Source: Variovorax gossypii (GTDB lineage: Bacteria > Pseudomonadota > Gammaproteobacteria > Burkholderiales > Burkholderiaceae_C). Taken from it: a stretch of 64,000 bases of DNA. The stretch covers positions 124,001-188,000 of the forward strand of contig NZ_RXOE01000005.1 of NCBI RefSeq assembly GCF_003965815.1, given 5' to 3'. The notes beneath the pieces were generated by a model. It was not told the origin of the DNA. It made no database searches and was given only the letters and a program-made list of their open reading frames with translations. Position 1 is the first letter of the stretch. Every line of letters begins with the position of its first letter. Of the stretch, positions 9,190 to 17,565 are shown piece after piece. The position numbers were made by a program, and so were the translations under genes.

Positions 9190-11064
9190 TCAGGGTTTCG
9201 ACAGGTACATCGACGTGGTGGTGGACGACGCGTGGCCCAGGTTGTTCTGCACCACCGCCAAGGACACCGGCGCACGCCCTTCCCTTCCGCGCAGGGCATG
9301 GGCCCCATGGGAATGCCGCAGCCAGTGCGTGCTGGCCTTTCTCAATTGCGCGGCATCGGCCGCGCCCAGACCCTGCGCGGCGCGCGCGAGGAATGCCTTG
9401 ATGGCCTGGTACAGCCCCGAGGACGACCAGCCGGCGGGATGCTCGGCGCCCCCACCGAAGCGCGCGAGCAGCGGAACGCCGTGGTTGCCGGGTGCATTCA
9501 CCTGCCGGTCGAAGCCGTGGCGCGCCAGCTCCAGGCCGAACTCGTCGACCAGCTCGACGGGCACCGCGACCTCGCGGCGCCCGCCACGCTTGCCGGTCAC
9601 CGACAGCAGCCAGTCGCTGCAACCGAGCCCGTCGGCGGTCGACGGCATTCCCGGTCGCAGGTCTTCGCAGCGCACGCCGGTGATCTCGGCCAGGCGCAGG
9701 CCCGTCGCATACAACCAGCGCATGCCCCGGCGCAGACGCCGGCCGGCCTCGGTGTCCACGTGGACCTGCAGCAGCGCATCGATGTGATCCCACTGTGCAA
9801 AGCTCAGCGTGCGATTCGCCCCGAGCCGGCCCTGCGCATCCGCCGGCAAGGCGGATTGCGCAAAGGGGTTGCCCACCACGTAGCCCTGCACCACCAGGAA
9901 GGCGAACAGGCTTCGAAGAATGATCAGCGTCTGGCGCAGCGCCACCGGCGTCAGCGCACCTTCGAGCGGCCTCCACATCGGTGACCAGCGCTGGTGGTGG
10001 CGCGCGCCGCACCACTCGGCGGGAGGCTCCCCGAGAAAGGCCTGGTAGGCCTGCGCATCCTCGCTGGTGAGGGAGGACAAGGCCTTGCCGCGCTCGAGCA
10101 CCGCCCAGAGCAGCAGCCGCTCCGCCTCCTTGCGGTACGAGCGTTGCGTGGACGTCAGCGGCGCCTGCGCGGGCCCGGCGCGCCCCTTCGAGGCGAGCCA
10201 CGCGCCCACGGCCTCATGGTCGTCGGTCGCCGCAAGCCGACAGACCTCCCGCGGGGCACGGCAGGTACCCGCGCGACCATCCAGGTTCGCGGGCAGCACG
10301 AATTTCTCGTAAGGCACCAATGCGGTGGCTGCCGGAACCACCGATGCCAGGGCGGATGGATTCAGCTGCGCACGCGGCGCGGCGGCGTGCGCGCCCACCC
10401 GCAGGCCCAGCACCTGCTCGTGGGCATGCAGCCAGTCCATGATCCGCGTGGCCTTGCGCTGTCCGACGCCCGGCACCGGGACCCACCAGCGCGCCCCGGC
10501 ACCGTTGATGCGCGCCACCAGCGCGGCCAGCGTCAAAAGCCCTGCACGCTCCAGCCGCGCGGCCAGCACGGGATTCAGCCAGGCGGACACGCCGTCGGCC
10601 GGGCGCGGATCCTGGGCGACCAGGCGCTCCAGCCAGTGCAGCGCCTCGAGCTGGCGCTCGATGACGCGCGCGCGCCGGGAGGGCTGGCCGCGGCCCCGGC
10701 CCGACGCCCCGCCGCCTTGCGGGAAGGCCGCTTCGTAGGCCTCGACCTGCTCCGCCTCCGAGAAATCCTCCAGGCCCTGGGCTTGCGCGAACTCGGCCAG
10801 GCTCGGCAGCGCCGGGGGGGCCGTGAAGCGCTCGGGATCGAGCAGGATCAGACGCGCCGTGCCGGGTCTGCGTTCGCGACGCGCGGCCGCGGCGAAGGCA
10901 TCCCGGATCCAGGCGATCGTGCGACGCACGGTGCGCAGATCGACATGCTCGCCCTCCAGCCGCAGGTAGCGCTCCCAGCTGGCGCGTTCGTCGACGCCCT
11001 GCGCAAGCGCACGCATGAAGGCGAAGTGGCCGCGATGAAGCTTGCGCGGGGACGTTTTCTTCAC
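9190..11064 (-). CDS. tyrosine recombinase (phage integrase family)
   Basis: This encodes 624 residues from a GTG start at 11064 that overlaps the stop of the small upstream gene (GTGA), which indicates translational coupling. The N-terminal ~250 residues resemble the DUF3701-type leader found in large plasmid and island integrases of Burkholderiales (FAFMRALAQGVDERASWERYL). An arm/core-binding region (TQRSYRKEAERLLLWAV) and the catalytic domain follow. The active-site set is present: arginine in ATGLRLAEI, HWLRHSHGAHA for the His-x-x-Arg box, LGHASSTTTSMYL for the late His and the nucleophilic Tyr four residues from the C-terminus. It probably acts in integration, excision or multimer resolution of the replicon. 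Confidence 0.88.
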   Translation of the reverse strand: MKKTSPRKLHRGHFAFMRALAQGVDERASWERYLRLEGEHVDLRTVRRTIAWIRDAFAAAARRERRPGTARLILLDPERFTAPPALPSLAEFAQAQGLEDFSEAEQVEAYEAAFPQGGGASGRGRGQPSRRARVIERQLEALHWLERLVAQDPRPADGVSAWLNPVLAARLERAGLLTLAALVARINGAGARWWVPVPGVGQRKATRIMDWLHAHEQVLGLRVGAHAAAPRAQLNPSALASVVPAATALVPYEKFVLPANLDGRAGTCRAPREVCRLAATDDHEAVGAWLASKGRAGPAQAPLTSTQRSYRKEAERLLLWAVLERGKALSSLTSEDAQAYQAFLGEPPAEWCGARHHQRWSPMWRPLEGALTPVALRQTLIILRSLFAFLVVQGYVVGNPFAQSALPADAQGRLGANRTLSFAQWDHIDALLQVHVDTEAGRRLRRGMRWLYATGLRLAEITGVRCEDLRPGMPSTADGLGCSDWLLSVTGKRGGRREVAVPVELVDEFGLELARHGFDRQVNAPGNHGVPLLARFGGGAEHPAGWSSSGLYQAIKAFLARAAQGLGAADAAQLRKASTHWLRHSHGAHALRGREGRAPVSLAVVQNNLGHASSTTTSMYLSKP

Positions 11065-11324
11065 GGTGAAGGGGGCGACCCGGGCCCCGGCGAGGACTGC
11101 CAGAACTTCCACCAGCGGCGCGGCGCGACCACAGGCTGCGGCAGTTGCTGGGCGCGGCTGACACGCGCGCGCTGGCGCCATTCGACTTCCAGCGCATGGG
11201 CCACGCCGTAGGCCTGCTTCGTGCCGCGCGAGGCGCGGGCCCGCCACTCGATGGCCAGGCGCTCAAGCACTTCGTCATCCAGTCCGGCCAGTTCCTCCGG
11301 ACTCGGAACGGGGTGGCGGCTCAT
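11061..11324 (-). CDS. small protein coupled to the recombinase
   Basis: This encodes 87 residues and begins MSRHPVPSPEELAGLDDEVL. The first two thirds are charged and helical (LERLAIEWRARASRGTKQAY); the end is basic and aromatic (RRWWKFWQSSPG). Its stop codon overlaps the GTG start of the recombinase by 4 bp. No DNA-binding fold is certain, but the fixed position suggests an accessory or regulatory factor for the recombinase, comparable to an excisionase or a small regulator. That role is inference. Confidence 0.65.
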   Translation of the reverse strand: MSRHPVPSPEELAGLDDEVLERLAIEWRARASRGTKQAYGVAHALEVEWRQRARVSRAQQLPQPVVAPRRWWKFWQSSPGPGSPPSP

Positions 11325-11525
11325 CGGCTCATGTCCCCTGCCCGGCGCCGGGCAGCGGCTCGGCCCCCGCCGATCGGACCGGGATGCTGACCTCCGAAAT
11401 CGCCCGCGCGACCGCGGCTGCCTGGCCGCTCAACTGCGGTCATCCCCCTGCAAATCATCGTGCTCACTGAGACCCTCATTGTGTTGTTTGCCTTCAATGC
11501 TACCGGTGCGCCAGGCGCGAACACG

Positions 11526-11551
11526 GGGAAGGCCAGCATGCTGGCCTTCCC
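11526..11551. repeat. perfect 26-bp palindrome
   Basis: The half-site GGGAAGGCCAGCA is followed directly by its exact reverse complement, with no loop, centred between 11538 and 11539. There is no T-run on either side, so it is not an ordinary terminator. It lies about 200 bp upstream of the recombinase operon and 800 bp downstream of parB. It could be a resolution or attachment site, a regulator operator, or a hairpin. Confidence 0.5.
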
Positions 11552-12290
11552 AATTTCCACTCCCTGTCTGGATCCGTCTCATCCGAAGAGAGATCCAGAC
11601 TCACATAATCATCAATGATAATTTGCGATGTCGACGAGCGCAAATTCGAGAAGGCAGGCTCAGGATCGCGCGCAAGTGATTGATTCAGAATGACTTTTCC
11701 CAAGCCGCCATGCGCCGGGCAAGTACGGTGGAATGCGCTTGCGCCGTCGTGTTGAGCATTTGGCTTCGGTCTTCGCCGTAAGTGGCCGCTCGCATTGAAT
11801 ATTCCGGGGCGTCTCTTCATCGAACCGCCGGGCTTGGGCCGCGACGCTATCGCCCCGGCACCCGGACTTGCCTATCGCGACGCGGGACCCGCCTCCCAAC
11901 CCAGGGCTATCAGCCTGATGCTTCTGTCGACAAAACGAAGGCCCGTCCTCGGCATCCGCCGTCCGCATGGGCCCCCTTGAATGGGGTCGACAACCTGGAT
12001 CACGCCCCTTGCTGTCCCGGCTTTCATCAGGGCACCCGCCCCGCCACTGTGCGACTGATTGGGAATTGGGATCCGGATGCTCCATGGAAGTGAGTACAAG
12101 CTTTCTAAATGCAGTTTCTCAAGCACGCCCGGCTGAGCTGTGAATCGCATGAGGCACTGGACTCGATCTTCCCAGGACAGAGGCTGTGCCGAGGGAAGCG
12201 ACTCGGGCCGATTCAACGTCGGCATTCAGACGTAAGGAGGAAGACGACATTGGGGCCAGAGAATCCTCCCGCCTCCCCTCCCCTTGCCGC

Positions 12291-12320
12291 TGTGAGCACC
12301 ATTTCCCAATGGTGCTCACA
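12291..12320 (-). terminator. stem-loop downstream of parB
   Basis: The arms TGTGAGCACCATT (12291-12303) and AATGGTGCTCACA (12308-12320) pair perfectly over 13 bp around a 4-base loop, 20 bp after the parB stop. The position fits a transcription terminator or an mRNA-stabilising 3' hairpin. There is no U-tract, so a protein-binding dyad is also possible. Confidence 0.5.
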
Positions 12321-12340
12321 TGACCGGCCGCGCGCTTGCG

Positions 12341-13429
12341 CTAGCCGAGCAGCCGGACCTTCTGCAGCGTCTCGGCCATGGACTTCAGCAAAGCGTCCGA
12401 CGCAAGTTCGGACACGGCACCCGGCAGCAGGGTCAGCGTGACAGTCCCGTCGGCTGCCCGCACGCAGGCGCCAACCGTCTTGCCGTCGCTCTGGATGGCG
12501 AGCTTTTCCGGCTTCGCCGTCACGTCCAGCCCCAGCAGGCGCGCTACAACCGCTGCCGGCGCAAGCTTCAGGCCACGGACCTTCTCCGCGCGCTTCAGGA
12601 CGCTGCGGCGGTCCTTGTCGAGGGCCGCGTTGAGTTGCTCCGCATGCCGGTGCTGCACTTCCAGCGGACTGCGAAAGCACTCCACCACGGCCGAGGGGAG
12701 CTGCGCCACCATCAACGCCTTGCGCACCCAGGTGTGGCTCCTGCCGACTTTCTCGGCCAGCTGGCGCTGGGTCGGGAACAGTTGCTCGTCGAGCGCGCGC
12801 TGGTACATCACGCCCTGCTCATACGCAGAGAGATCCGAGCGCTCCCGGTTCTCGCGGTCCATGGCCGTGAACAGCTCGATGTCCCCGAGCTCGTCGAGCC
12901 AGATGGCCGCCAGCACCGGGATGCCCAAGTCCAAGCATGCACGGTGGCGCCGGTGTCCAAACACCAGTTCATACTGTCCGGGCTCGCCTGCCACCGGACG
13001 CACCAGGATCGGCTGCACGTTGCCGCCGGCCTGCTCGATGTCGGCTTTAAGCCCCGCGAATTCCGCTGTCTCGAACGATGTTGAATGGCGGTTGGCCCAG
13101 CGGGAAGCACGGATGATTGCAGGATCGAGCTTGCGTGTCGGCGTCGAGCCATCGTGCTGGCGCAACCGATCGCGCAGGGCGGCCAGCTCGCCCTCCACCG
13201 CCTGCATCTGGCCCCGGAAGGCCAGCATCTGGCCTGGACCGGTGCGCGGAGCAAGCGAGCTGGTCTGCGCTGGTGGAAACCTGGTTTCCACCGCGTGCGC
13301 GGCAGCAACACCGGGAAGTGATGCCGGAGGCGCAACGATAGCGTGGGCAGTCGGTGCTGCGGCCGGCGTCGGCTCGGGAATCGACAATCCAGCGGTCAGG
13401 GCTTCGAGGCGCTTGCGGGTACTAGCCAT
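12341..13429 (-). CDS. parB: ParB/Spo0J-family partition protein
   Basis: This encodes 362 residues. The frame is open much further upstream through the palindrome array, but ATG 13429 has a strong GGAGG ribosome-binding site just before it and starts the plausible protein (MASTRKRLEALTAGL). The ParB nuclease-like domain covers about residues 100-200, with the CTP-binding arginine motif GHRRHRA at 158-164 and ENRERSDLSAYEQG after it. A helix-turn-helix follows (TQRQLAEKVGRSHTWVRKAL, 220-239). It should bind the centromere and load ParA-dependent segregation. One copy of the palindrome lies inside this gene and encodes VETRFPP (47-53). The gene is separated from parA by the array. Confidence 0.93.
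   Translation of the reverse strand: MASTRKRLEALTAGLSIPEPTPAAAPTAHAIVAPPASLPGVAAAHAVETRFPPAQTSSLAPRTGPGQMLAFRGQMQAVEGELAALRDRLRQHDGSTPTRKLDPAIIRASRWANRHSTSFETAEFAGLKADIEQAGGNVQPILVRPVAGEPGQYELVFGHRRHRACLDLGIPVLAAIWLDELGDIELFTAMDRENRERSDLSAYEQGVMYQRALDEQLFPTQRQLAEKVGRSHTWVRKALMVAQLPSAVVECFRSPLEVQHRHAEQLNAALDKDRRSVLKRAEKVRGLKLAPAAVVARLLGLDVTAKPEKLAIQSDGKTVGACVRAADGTVTLTLLPGAVSELASDALLKSMAETLQKVRLLG
13274..13290. repeat. partition palindrome copy inside parB
   Basis: TGGAAACCTGGTTTCCA, identical to the copies of the main array, lies in the 5' part of parB and is translated as part of VETRFPP. It is the leftmost of 16 copies. Confidence 0.85.
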
Positions 13430-13446
13430 TGGAACCTCCGAGGCGG

Positions 13447-14280
13447 TGGAAACCTGGTTTCCAGCCGAGCGCCATGCGCACATGGCGGGATGGGAGCGAC
13501 GATATCGCGCGCAACGGGCCATGCGGAAACCTGGTTTCCACATGACGTACCAGGTCGGACGCGAGGAAGTGGAAACCAGGTTTCCACACAGCGAACGGAC
13601 CGAGCATCCGGCCGGACCACGGCGAAGCGGCCCGCAACGGATCACGTGGAAACCAGGTTTCCAGGTGCCGTGACACATCAGACGCTGTTGCGTGGAAACC
13701 TGGTTTCCACGCAACGGACAGCACGCGCGCGCGGCGCGACGGAAGCGACGATATCGCCTGCAACAGATCGTGTGGAAACCAGGTTTCCACATGAGGTACC
13801 GGGCCAGACGCGAGGAAGTGGAAACCAGGTTTCCACGCAGCGAACGAACCGCGCATTCGGCAGGACCGCGGCGAAACGGCCCGCAACGGATCACGTGGAA
13901 ACCAGGTTTCCAGGTGCCGTGACACATCAGACGCTGTTGCGTGGAAACCAGGTTTCCACGCAACGGACAGCGCGCGCGCGCGGCGCGACGGAAGCGACGA
14001 CATCGCCTGCAACAGATCGTGTGGAAACCTGGTTTCCACATGAGGTACCGGGTCAGACGCGAGGAAGTGGAAACCGGGTTTCCACACCGCGAGCGGGCCG
14101 TGCATCCGGCAGGGCCGCAGCGAAGCTGCCCGCAACGGATCGCGTGGAAACCTGGTTTCCAGATGCCATGCCGCATCGGACGCAGGCGCGTGGAAACCAG
14201 GTTTCCACGCGTCAGCGCAGACCAGTTCGGCGTGGTGCAGTGCGCGACATGGCCACGAAACGGTGGAAACCTGGTTTCCA
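13447..14280. repeat. parS: array of 14 partition-type palindromes (putative parS)
   Basis: Fourteen copies of TGGAAACCNGGTTTCCA begin at 13447, 13524, 13570, 13647, 13693, 13773, 13819, 13896, 13942, 14022, 14068, 14145, 14191 and 14264. The central base is T or A, and G in the copy at 14068; the copy at 13524 has C as its first base. Spacing alternates 46 and 77-80 bp. Four copies form one unit of 246 or 249 bp, and the intervening sequence is also conserved, so this is a tandem higher-order repeat of about three units. Position between parA and parB and the perfect dyad symmetry make it the likely ParB-binding centromere. It may also be an operator for parB. Confidence 0.85.
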
Positions 14281-14320
14281 CCCCGCCCCTGCACCCTCTT
14301 CAGCTGAAGCGCCAAGGCTC

Positions 14321-15571
14321 TCATTGCACCTGCGCCTTGTCTGCCCAGCTGCTCACCACAGACTGCTCGACCAGATCAACGAACGCGTCGTAAGCGTCGG
14401 AAGCACGCTTGTAGGTCTTCGCAGCCCCCTCATATTTCTGCACGTCATAGACGGTGGCAAACTCGGCCGCCTTGTTGCTGGTCACGCTGGTCTTCGGGAT
14501 CTCCACCGGCAGCGTGTACTCGCCATAGGTGGCCTGGATCCATTGCCGGACTGCAGGGGTGGCCGGGTCGCTCGGGTCGACCCGGCTGAGCAGCACATGC
14601 AGAAAGTCGAAGGCCTTGCCGGCCATGTCGCCACCCTGTGCATCGAGATTGGCGCCCAGATCGGCCAGCAGCGACCAGAACTGCGCCGACGATGCGAAGT
14701 CCAGGCCGGACGGAGGCACCGGCACGACGATTCCGTTGGCGGCCCACAGCGCATTGATGGTCACGTAGGAAAGCGACGGAGGCGTGTCGATGATGATCAC
14801 GTCATAGAGATCACGCACGCTCTCCAGCCCCGCGTTGAGCACATCCCAGAAGCGAGCGTTAGGCTCCTGCATCTGGCGCGCAGGCAGCGCGAACTCGGCC
14901 GAGAAAAGGAAGGGGGCCGCAGCCACCAGATCCAGCCCGTCCCAATAGGTCGACCGGATCGCGTAGCGGATATCGGACTGGCTGCCGTCACACAGCGGAG
15001 CGATGGTCATGTCCTCGCTGATCTCCGCTTCAGGCAGCAGGCCGTGCAAGGTGGTGAGCGAGCCCTGCGGATCGGTGTCAATGGCCAGCACCCGGTGGCC
15101 ACGCAAGCTCAGCCCCTGCGCCAGCACCATGGCCGTCGTGGTCTTGGCAACGCCACCCTTGAAATTCCCGACGGCAATGGTGAATGCCTTTTTCCCATCG
15201 GGGCGCATCTTGTCGGCGCGGTAGGTGCGGGTCCAGGTGCGCAGTTCGCTGAGTTCGAAGTTGCGCTTGCCGCCCGCCGGCGTCAGCCGCCCGCTTGGCA
15301 GATCCTCCTTGGTGATGCGGTAGGCCACATGCGCCTTGTCGACACCGCACAGGGCCGCCAGCTGGGCGGTCGAGTAGATCGGCGCGACCTTGCGTGCTTC
15401 CGGCGCCAGCAGGCGGCCGCGGATCTGCTCGACCATCGAGCCGGCACGCACGGCCAGCGCCGCGATGCGCGGCATGTCGATCCGCGCGCGTGCAGAAGAG
15501 GGGGAAGGAGAGAGCGGGAGGGGAGGCGTGGAAACCTGGTTTCCAGCGCCGCTGGGAGCGGGCAATGCCAT
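14321..15571 (-). CDS. parA: ParA-type partition ATPase
   Basis: This encodes 416 residues. It has an N-terminal DNA-binding region with a MerR-like helix-turn-helix (STAQLAALCGVDKAHVAYRI, about 67-86), then the deviant Walker A box FKGGVAKTTT (137-146), Walker A' IDTDPQGS and Walker B DVIIIDTPPS. The size and N-terminal helix-turn-helix are those of type Ia ParA proteins, which segregate plasmids on the nucleoid and repress their own operon. ATG 15571 is used, although the first 30 residues are low-complexity and a start at 15475 is possible. A palindrome copy at 15529-15545 is translated here as NQVST. The gene diverges from the rep region. Confidence 0.94.
   Translation of the reverse strand: MALPAPSGAGNQVSTPPLPLSPSPSSARARIDMPRIAALAVRAGSMVEQIRGRLLAPEARKVAPIYSTAQLAALCGVDKAHVAYRITKEDLPSGRLTPAGGKRNFELSELRTWTRTYRADKMRPDGKKAFTIAVGNFKGGVAKTTTAMVLAQGLSLRGHRVLAIDTDPQGSLTTLHGLLPEAEISEDMTIAPLCDGSQSDIRYAIRSTYWDGLDLVAAAPFLFSAEFALPARQMQEPNARFWDVLNAGLESVRDLYDVIIIDTPPSLSYVTINALWAANGIVVPVPPSGLDFASSAQFWSLLADLGANLDAQGGDMAGKAFDFLHVLLSRVDPSDPATPAVRQWIQATYGEYTLPVEIPKTSVTSNKAAEFATVYDVQKYEGAAKTYKRASDAYDAFVDLVEQSVVSSWADKAQVQ
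15529..15545. repeat. partition palindrome copy inside parA
   Basis: TGGAAACCTGGTTTCCA lies at the 5' end of parA, 26 bp inside the start codon. It is 1.25 kb from the main array, so ParB or ParA bound here could act on the parA promoter. Confidence 0.85.
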
Positions 15572-15667
15572 GAAGAACAGCCTTATTCAACAGAATTTGG
15601 CCATTCTATGGGATTCCGTCGAATGAACAAGAACCACCTAGAGCCTCGCCATTGAGCCCCTGTCAAT

Positions 15668-15713
15668 TGTGAGAGGGTTTGGGGACCAAGGTGAGGTTCA
15701 TTGGGATTCTCGT
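15668..15713 (-). repeat. inverted iteron copies
   Basis: On the minus strand two elements resemble the iterons further right: TCCCCAAACCCTCTCACA (15668-15685) and AATCCCAATGAACCTCACC (15691-15709). They lie in opposite orientation to the four copies at 15853-15952, giving a divergent arrangement across the parA-rep intergenic region. The first is only two bases away from TCCCAAACCTTCTCACA at 15913. Confidence 0.5.
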
Positions 15714-15852
15714 ACGGATCAGACGCTCGGGATGGCCGAAATAGATGTCGAACGGACCTGTCGATGGCGTTTGGCGCCCTTGCGACGCGCATTCCGGCAC
15801 CTTGCACCGCCGCCGCGCGCCCAGCCGCACGATGCATCCCCAGTCCACTCAC

Positions 15853-15952
15853 CTCAAATCCCAACCACTCACACGTCCAACGCCTTCAAATCCCATTCGA
15901 TCTCACACTCAATCCCAAACCTTCTCACATCAAATCCCAGAGGTCCTCACAG
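15853..15952 (+). repeat. oriV: iterons of the replication origin (putative oriV)
   Basis: Four direct copies of a degenerate ~22-bp element consist of TCAAATCCCA followed after 5-7 bases by CTCACA. The first block begins at 15854, 15886, 15910 (with a deletion, TCAATCCCA) and 15930. They sit 170-270 bp upstream of the rep start in an AT-richer stretch. This is the normal layout of iteron-controlled plasmids, in which the Rep_3 initiator binds the iterons to open the origin and to limit copy number. Confidence 0.6.
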
Positions 15953-16071
15953 AATCTTCTGCAAGTCCTTGTCAGGCATCGAAAAAGTGCTCCGTCAATT
16001 CTTCAATCTCTCCAAGTGTTTCTTTTCAAAGTCTCAAGGGATGCTTCGTGGATTTGTAAATTGACCATTTC

Positions 16072-16096
16072 ACAAAACATCGGCATCATGTGAAAC
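16072..16096. promoter_or_regulatory. TTTCACA/TGTGAAA dyad before rep
   Basis: TTCACA followed after about 14 bases by TGTGAA forms an inverted repeat just upstream of the chosen rep start. It could be a Rep operator for autoregulation, as in many iteron plasmids where the operator resembles half of an iteron. The support is only the symmetry and the place. Confidence 0.25.
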
Positions 16097-16119
16097 TACA
16101 GATCCCTGAAAGAGGCCAC

Positions 16120-17487
16120 ATGGAAGACGGCGAAGTTCCGCGACAGCCGCCCAAGCCATCCCCGGCCCCCGACGAGCAAAGCGTCGCGAAGGCCAACGAA
16201 GCCATCGCGATCCGTCCCAAGCGCGGTCGCCTGACGCTGCTGTCGCGCCGCATCTACAACGCGTTGCTCTACCACTCGCAGCGTCAGGGTGTGGACGAGC
16301 CCGTCTACAAGCTCGCCCTCAGCGAGCTCATCGGCGACGCTCGCTTCAATTCCAACAACACCGAACTGCTGAAGTCCCACCTGCGCGACATGCAGGCGAC
16401 CACCATCGAATGGTCCACCAGCGGCGCAGGCCTCAAGCGCTGGGTCTCCTCCCAGTTGCTGGGTACCGTCACGATCGAAGAGCAGGGCAGGGGCCGGCCC
16501 TGCACGATCACCTGGCGCTACCCGGAAGAAATCCGCGAGCGCCTGGTCAAGCCGCACCAGTACACCCGTGTGTTGCTGGAAATCAGCGGCCAGATGCGCA
16601 GTTACCCCGCTGCCGTCCTCTACGAGATAGGGGCTCGTTACCTCTCCTCGCCGAGCCGACTGTCCATGCGCGAGGACGTGCTGTGGTGGGCCGCTGTACT
16701 GACCGGGCGAAGCGACATCACGGAAGTCGACTACCGCTTCCTCAAGCGCGACGTGATCAGCAAGGCGTTGGCCGAGATCGACGCCCTCTGCGAGGACTTC
16801 AGCCTTGAACTCATCGAGCACAAGCGAGGCCGGCGCATCGAGGAAATCCAGTTCCGTGTCCTTCCCAAGCTTCAGCAGCGCCTGGGCGCTGCCGATGACC
16901 CCAGCCGCAACGTCTTCGACCTCGAGCTCGTGGGCAAGCTGATCGCACTGGGCCTCAAACAGGACGAGGCGCAAGACCTGTATGCGACCACCGACGAAGG
17001 CCAGTTGCGCGGCACGCTCGAGCACGTCGAGCAGCGGCTTCGCAGCCAGTCCCTGCCGACGCTCAAGTCGCCGGCAGCCTATTTCAAGGATGCGCTGAAG
17101 AAGGGATACGCCGGCGTGAAGGGGACGATCGAAATCCCCGAGACAGCGCCCGCGCTGGGCCACGCCCGGCCCGTGACCGCATCCAGCGGCGCGGACCGCA
17201 TGCATCGCATCCGGGAGCTGTGGGACAACGATCGCATGCAGAAGGCCAAGTCGCTCTACCAGGAGATGCCCGAAGCCATGCAAGCCGAGATGCGGTCGCG
17301 CTTCGAGGCAGATCGGCTCGGGCAGATCGCCGCGCCCATCGCCCGGGCCTGGCGCCGCGACGGGCCCGCCAGCCGCATCGCGGCGACCACCTTCCACCGC
17401 TGGCTGGCACAGGTCACGTGGCCCGAGGAGCCCTCGGATCGCGTGCTGCTCGACTTCGCGCTGGCCCAGGGCGTCGCGGGCATGTAG
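16120..17487 (+). CDS. rep: Rep_3-family replication initiator
   Basis: This encodes 455 residues. ATG 16120 is preferred because GAAAGAGG stands just before it; a GTG at 16090 would add 10 residues. The product has the paired winged-helix layout of RepA/RepB initiators: first wing LTLLSRRIYNALLYHSQRQG to TIEWSTSGAGLKRW, then LLEISGQMRSYPAAVLYEIG, a signature of plasmid Rep proteins, to ALAEIDALCEDFSLELIEHK. The C-terminal 200 residues are a longer tail common in Burkholderiales megaplasmid and chromid initiators. It would bind the iterons upstream. The gene diverges from parA, which gives the usual rep-par block. Confidence 0.9.
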   Translation: MEDGEVPRQPPKPSPAPDEQSVAKANEAIAIRPKRGRLTLLSRRIYNALLYHSQRQGVDEPVYKLALSELIGDARFNSNNTELLKSHLRDMQATTIEWSTSGAGLKRWVSSQLLGTVTIEEQGRGRPCTITWRYPEEIRERLVKPHQYTRVLLEISGQMRSYPAAVLYEIGARYLSSPSRLSMREDVLWWAAVLTGRSDITEVDYRFLKRDVISKALAEIDALCEDFSLELIEHKRGRRIEEIQFRVLPKLQQRLGAADDPSRNVFDLELVGKLIALGLKQDEAQDLYATTDEGQLRGTLEHVEQRLRSQSLPTLKSPAAYFKDALKKGYAGVKGTIEIPETAPALGHARPVTASSGADRMHRIRELWDNDRMQKAKSLYQEMPEAMQAEMRSRFEADRLGQIAAPIARAWRRDGPASRIAATTFHRWLAQVTWPEEPSDRVLLDFALAQGVAGM

Positions 17488-17565
17488 CCGCGGCGGTCGG
17501 GAAGGGCGCGTCCGACCCGATGCCTCGACACGGCTTCCGCACGACGAATCGAGCAGGCCGAGCCG

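Larger units (their letters stand above)
11325..12340. other. about 1 kb without a convincing gene
   Basis: The frames here are short, rich in Arg/Pro/Ser and overlap each other without a good start. The stretch has a lower GC patch around 11580-11640 with a small dyad (ATCATCAATGAT). It contains the two strong inverted repeats listed separately. It separates the recombinase operon from parB and may hold decayed sequence or cis-acting maintenance sites. Confidence 0.5.

Noticed and set aside
11660..12225. Two minus-strand frames of 117 and 141 residues between the recombinase operon and parB
   Set aside because: They overlap, are rich in Arg/Pro/Ser/Gly, have no good start and show no family pattern.
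13447..14280. Regular short repeats with spacers, looking like a CRISPR array
   Set aside because: The repeats are perfect odd-length palindromes, the spacers alternate between two lengths and are themselves repeated in 249-bp units, and there are no cas genes. Position between parA and parB points to a centromere.
13430..14281. Extension of ParB upstream through the array to an ATG at 14281
   Set aside because: The leader would consist of repeated translated palindromes, and ATG 13429 has a strong ribosome-binding site directly before it.
17495..17517. GGTCGG/CCGACC hairpin after rep as a terminator
   Set aside because: The stem is only 6 bp with an 11-base loop and no T-run, so it is too weak to list.
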